This document shows positions 37,059-37,402 of a stretch of 37,402 nucleotides of DNA, one piece after another. This DNA is from Sulfuritalea sp. (lineage in GTDB: Bacteria > Pseudomonadota > Gammaproteobacteria > Burkholderiales > Rhodocyclaceae), in contig JAOTRV010000037.1 of NCBI GenBank assembly GCA_030247575.1, positions 1-37,402 of the forward strand, in the 5' to 3' direction. The position numbers and the translations under genes are program-made. Under the pieces are notes generated by a model. It did no database searches and was not told where the DNA came from. It saw only the letters and a program-made list of their open reading frames with translations. Within the stretch, counting starts at the first letter, position 1. Every line of letters starts with the position of its first letter.

Positions 37059-37402
37059 CTACCAAAGCGTCTCCCGCTCCGCACTCGCCGAGATCTTGTG
37101 GATGGTCAAATCGGTGCCGTTGAATTCGTCTTCCGCATCGAGGCGGATGCCGACGAAGGCTTTCAGCGCGCCATAGACGATCAGGCCGCCGCCGAAGGCG
37201 ATGGCGATGCCGAGCGCGGTGCCGGCGAGCTGGCTCATGAAGGCGACGCCGCCGAGACCCCCCAAGCTCTTCGCACCGAAGATGCCGGCGGCGATGCCGC
37301 CCCAGGCGCCGCACAGGCCGTGCAGCGGCCAGACGCCGAGCACGTCGTCGATCTTCCAGCGGTTCTGCGTCAGCGTGAACATATAGACGAAGAGGCCGCC
37401 GG
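37059..37402 (-). CDS. amt: Ammonium transporter Amt, C-terminal part (partial)
   Basis: The frame ends at TAG 37059-37061 and runs off the window at 37402. It shows the final transmembrane helices of an Amt/AmtB channel: DVLGVWPLHGLCGAWGGIAAGIFG (with the HGxxG-type helix), then MSQLAGTALGIAIAFGGGLIVYGALKAFVG. A cytoplasmic tail ending SASAERETLW follows. Amt proteins conduct ammonium across the inner membrane and are usually gated by GlnK at this tail. Its last 145 bp are duplicated at 33279-33423. Confidence 0.9.
   Translation of the reverse strand, partial: GGLFVYMFTLTQNRWKIDDVLGVWPLHGLCGAWGGIAAGIFGAKSLGGLGGVAFMSQLAGTALGIAIAFGGGLIVYGALKAFVGIRLDAEDEFNGTDLTIHKISASAERETLW

Overview
The window is G+C-rich, tightly packed DNA from a betaproteobacterium. 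The gene families (nag-type gentisate genes, a GSH-dependent maleylpyruvate isomerase, feruloyl-CoA-synthetase-like ligase, PatZ-like acetyltransferase) would fit Rhodocyclales or Sterolibacteriaceae-like bacteria; that placement is inference. There are no rRNA or tRNA genes, no CRISPR array and no recognisable transposase or integrase.

Layout. 1-640: tail of glutaryl-CoA dehydrogenase, then panD with a clear terminator. 775-8851 (minus strand): a seven-gene operon encoding a periplasmic aromatic-acid-type binding protein, acyl-CoA ligase, enoyl-CoA hydratase, metal-dependent hydrolase, SDR dehydrogenase, acyl-CoA dehydrogenase and thioesterase. This matches the CoA-dependent, beta-oxidative hydroxycinnamate route (cou/phd type), with a divergent MarR repressor at 9385. 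9854-14672: a LysR regulator divergent from a complete 3-hydroxybenzoate to gentisate to fumarate + pyruvate operon. The two blocks together suggest degradation of meta-hydroxylated phenylpropanoids through 3-hydroxybenzoate. 14778-21064: housekeeping and redox genes (histidine phosphatase, NHL protein, membrane protein, dbpA, arfB, Fe-S protein, two thioredoxin-fold proteins, flavin reductase). 21155-24766: three consecutive minus-strand toxin-antitoxin-like modules (wHTH/nucleotidyltransferase, MNT/HEPN, Xre/Fic), each with a palindromic operator over a sigma70-like promoter. 25043-33055: pepN, panE, a PatZ-like acetyltransferase and a radical SAM/SPASM enzyme. 33279-37402: a 145-bp copy of the 3' end of amt, an orphan CopG antitoxin, an A+T-richer pair (PD-(D/E)XK-DUF2075 helicase and NERD-zinc-ribbon protein), and the true 3' end of amt.

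The most unusual structure is a dispersed 24-bp repeat, of form AGTMGRCG-N10-ACGGCG plus two bases by eye, found nine times. Four copies sit at the four boundaries of the three toxin-antitoxin modules and one lies in the amt-bounded insert. Two boundaries also share a second 37-bp repeat. Other repeats are REP-like doublets after the gentisate dioxygenase and panE genes, twin palindromes at 3137-3189 and a dRS3-like element at 33153. The amt-bounded segment looks like an insertion next to the 3' end of a gene and carries a candidate defence-like nuclease/helicase pair.
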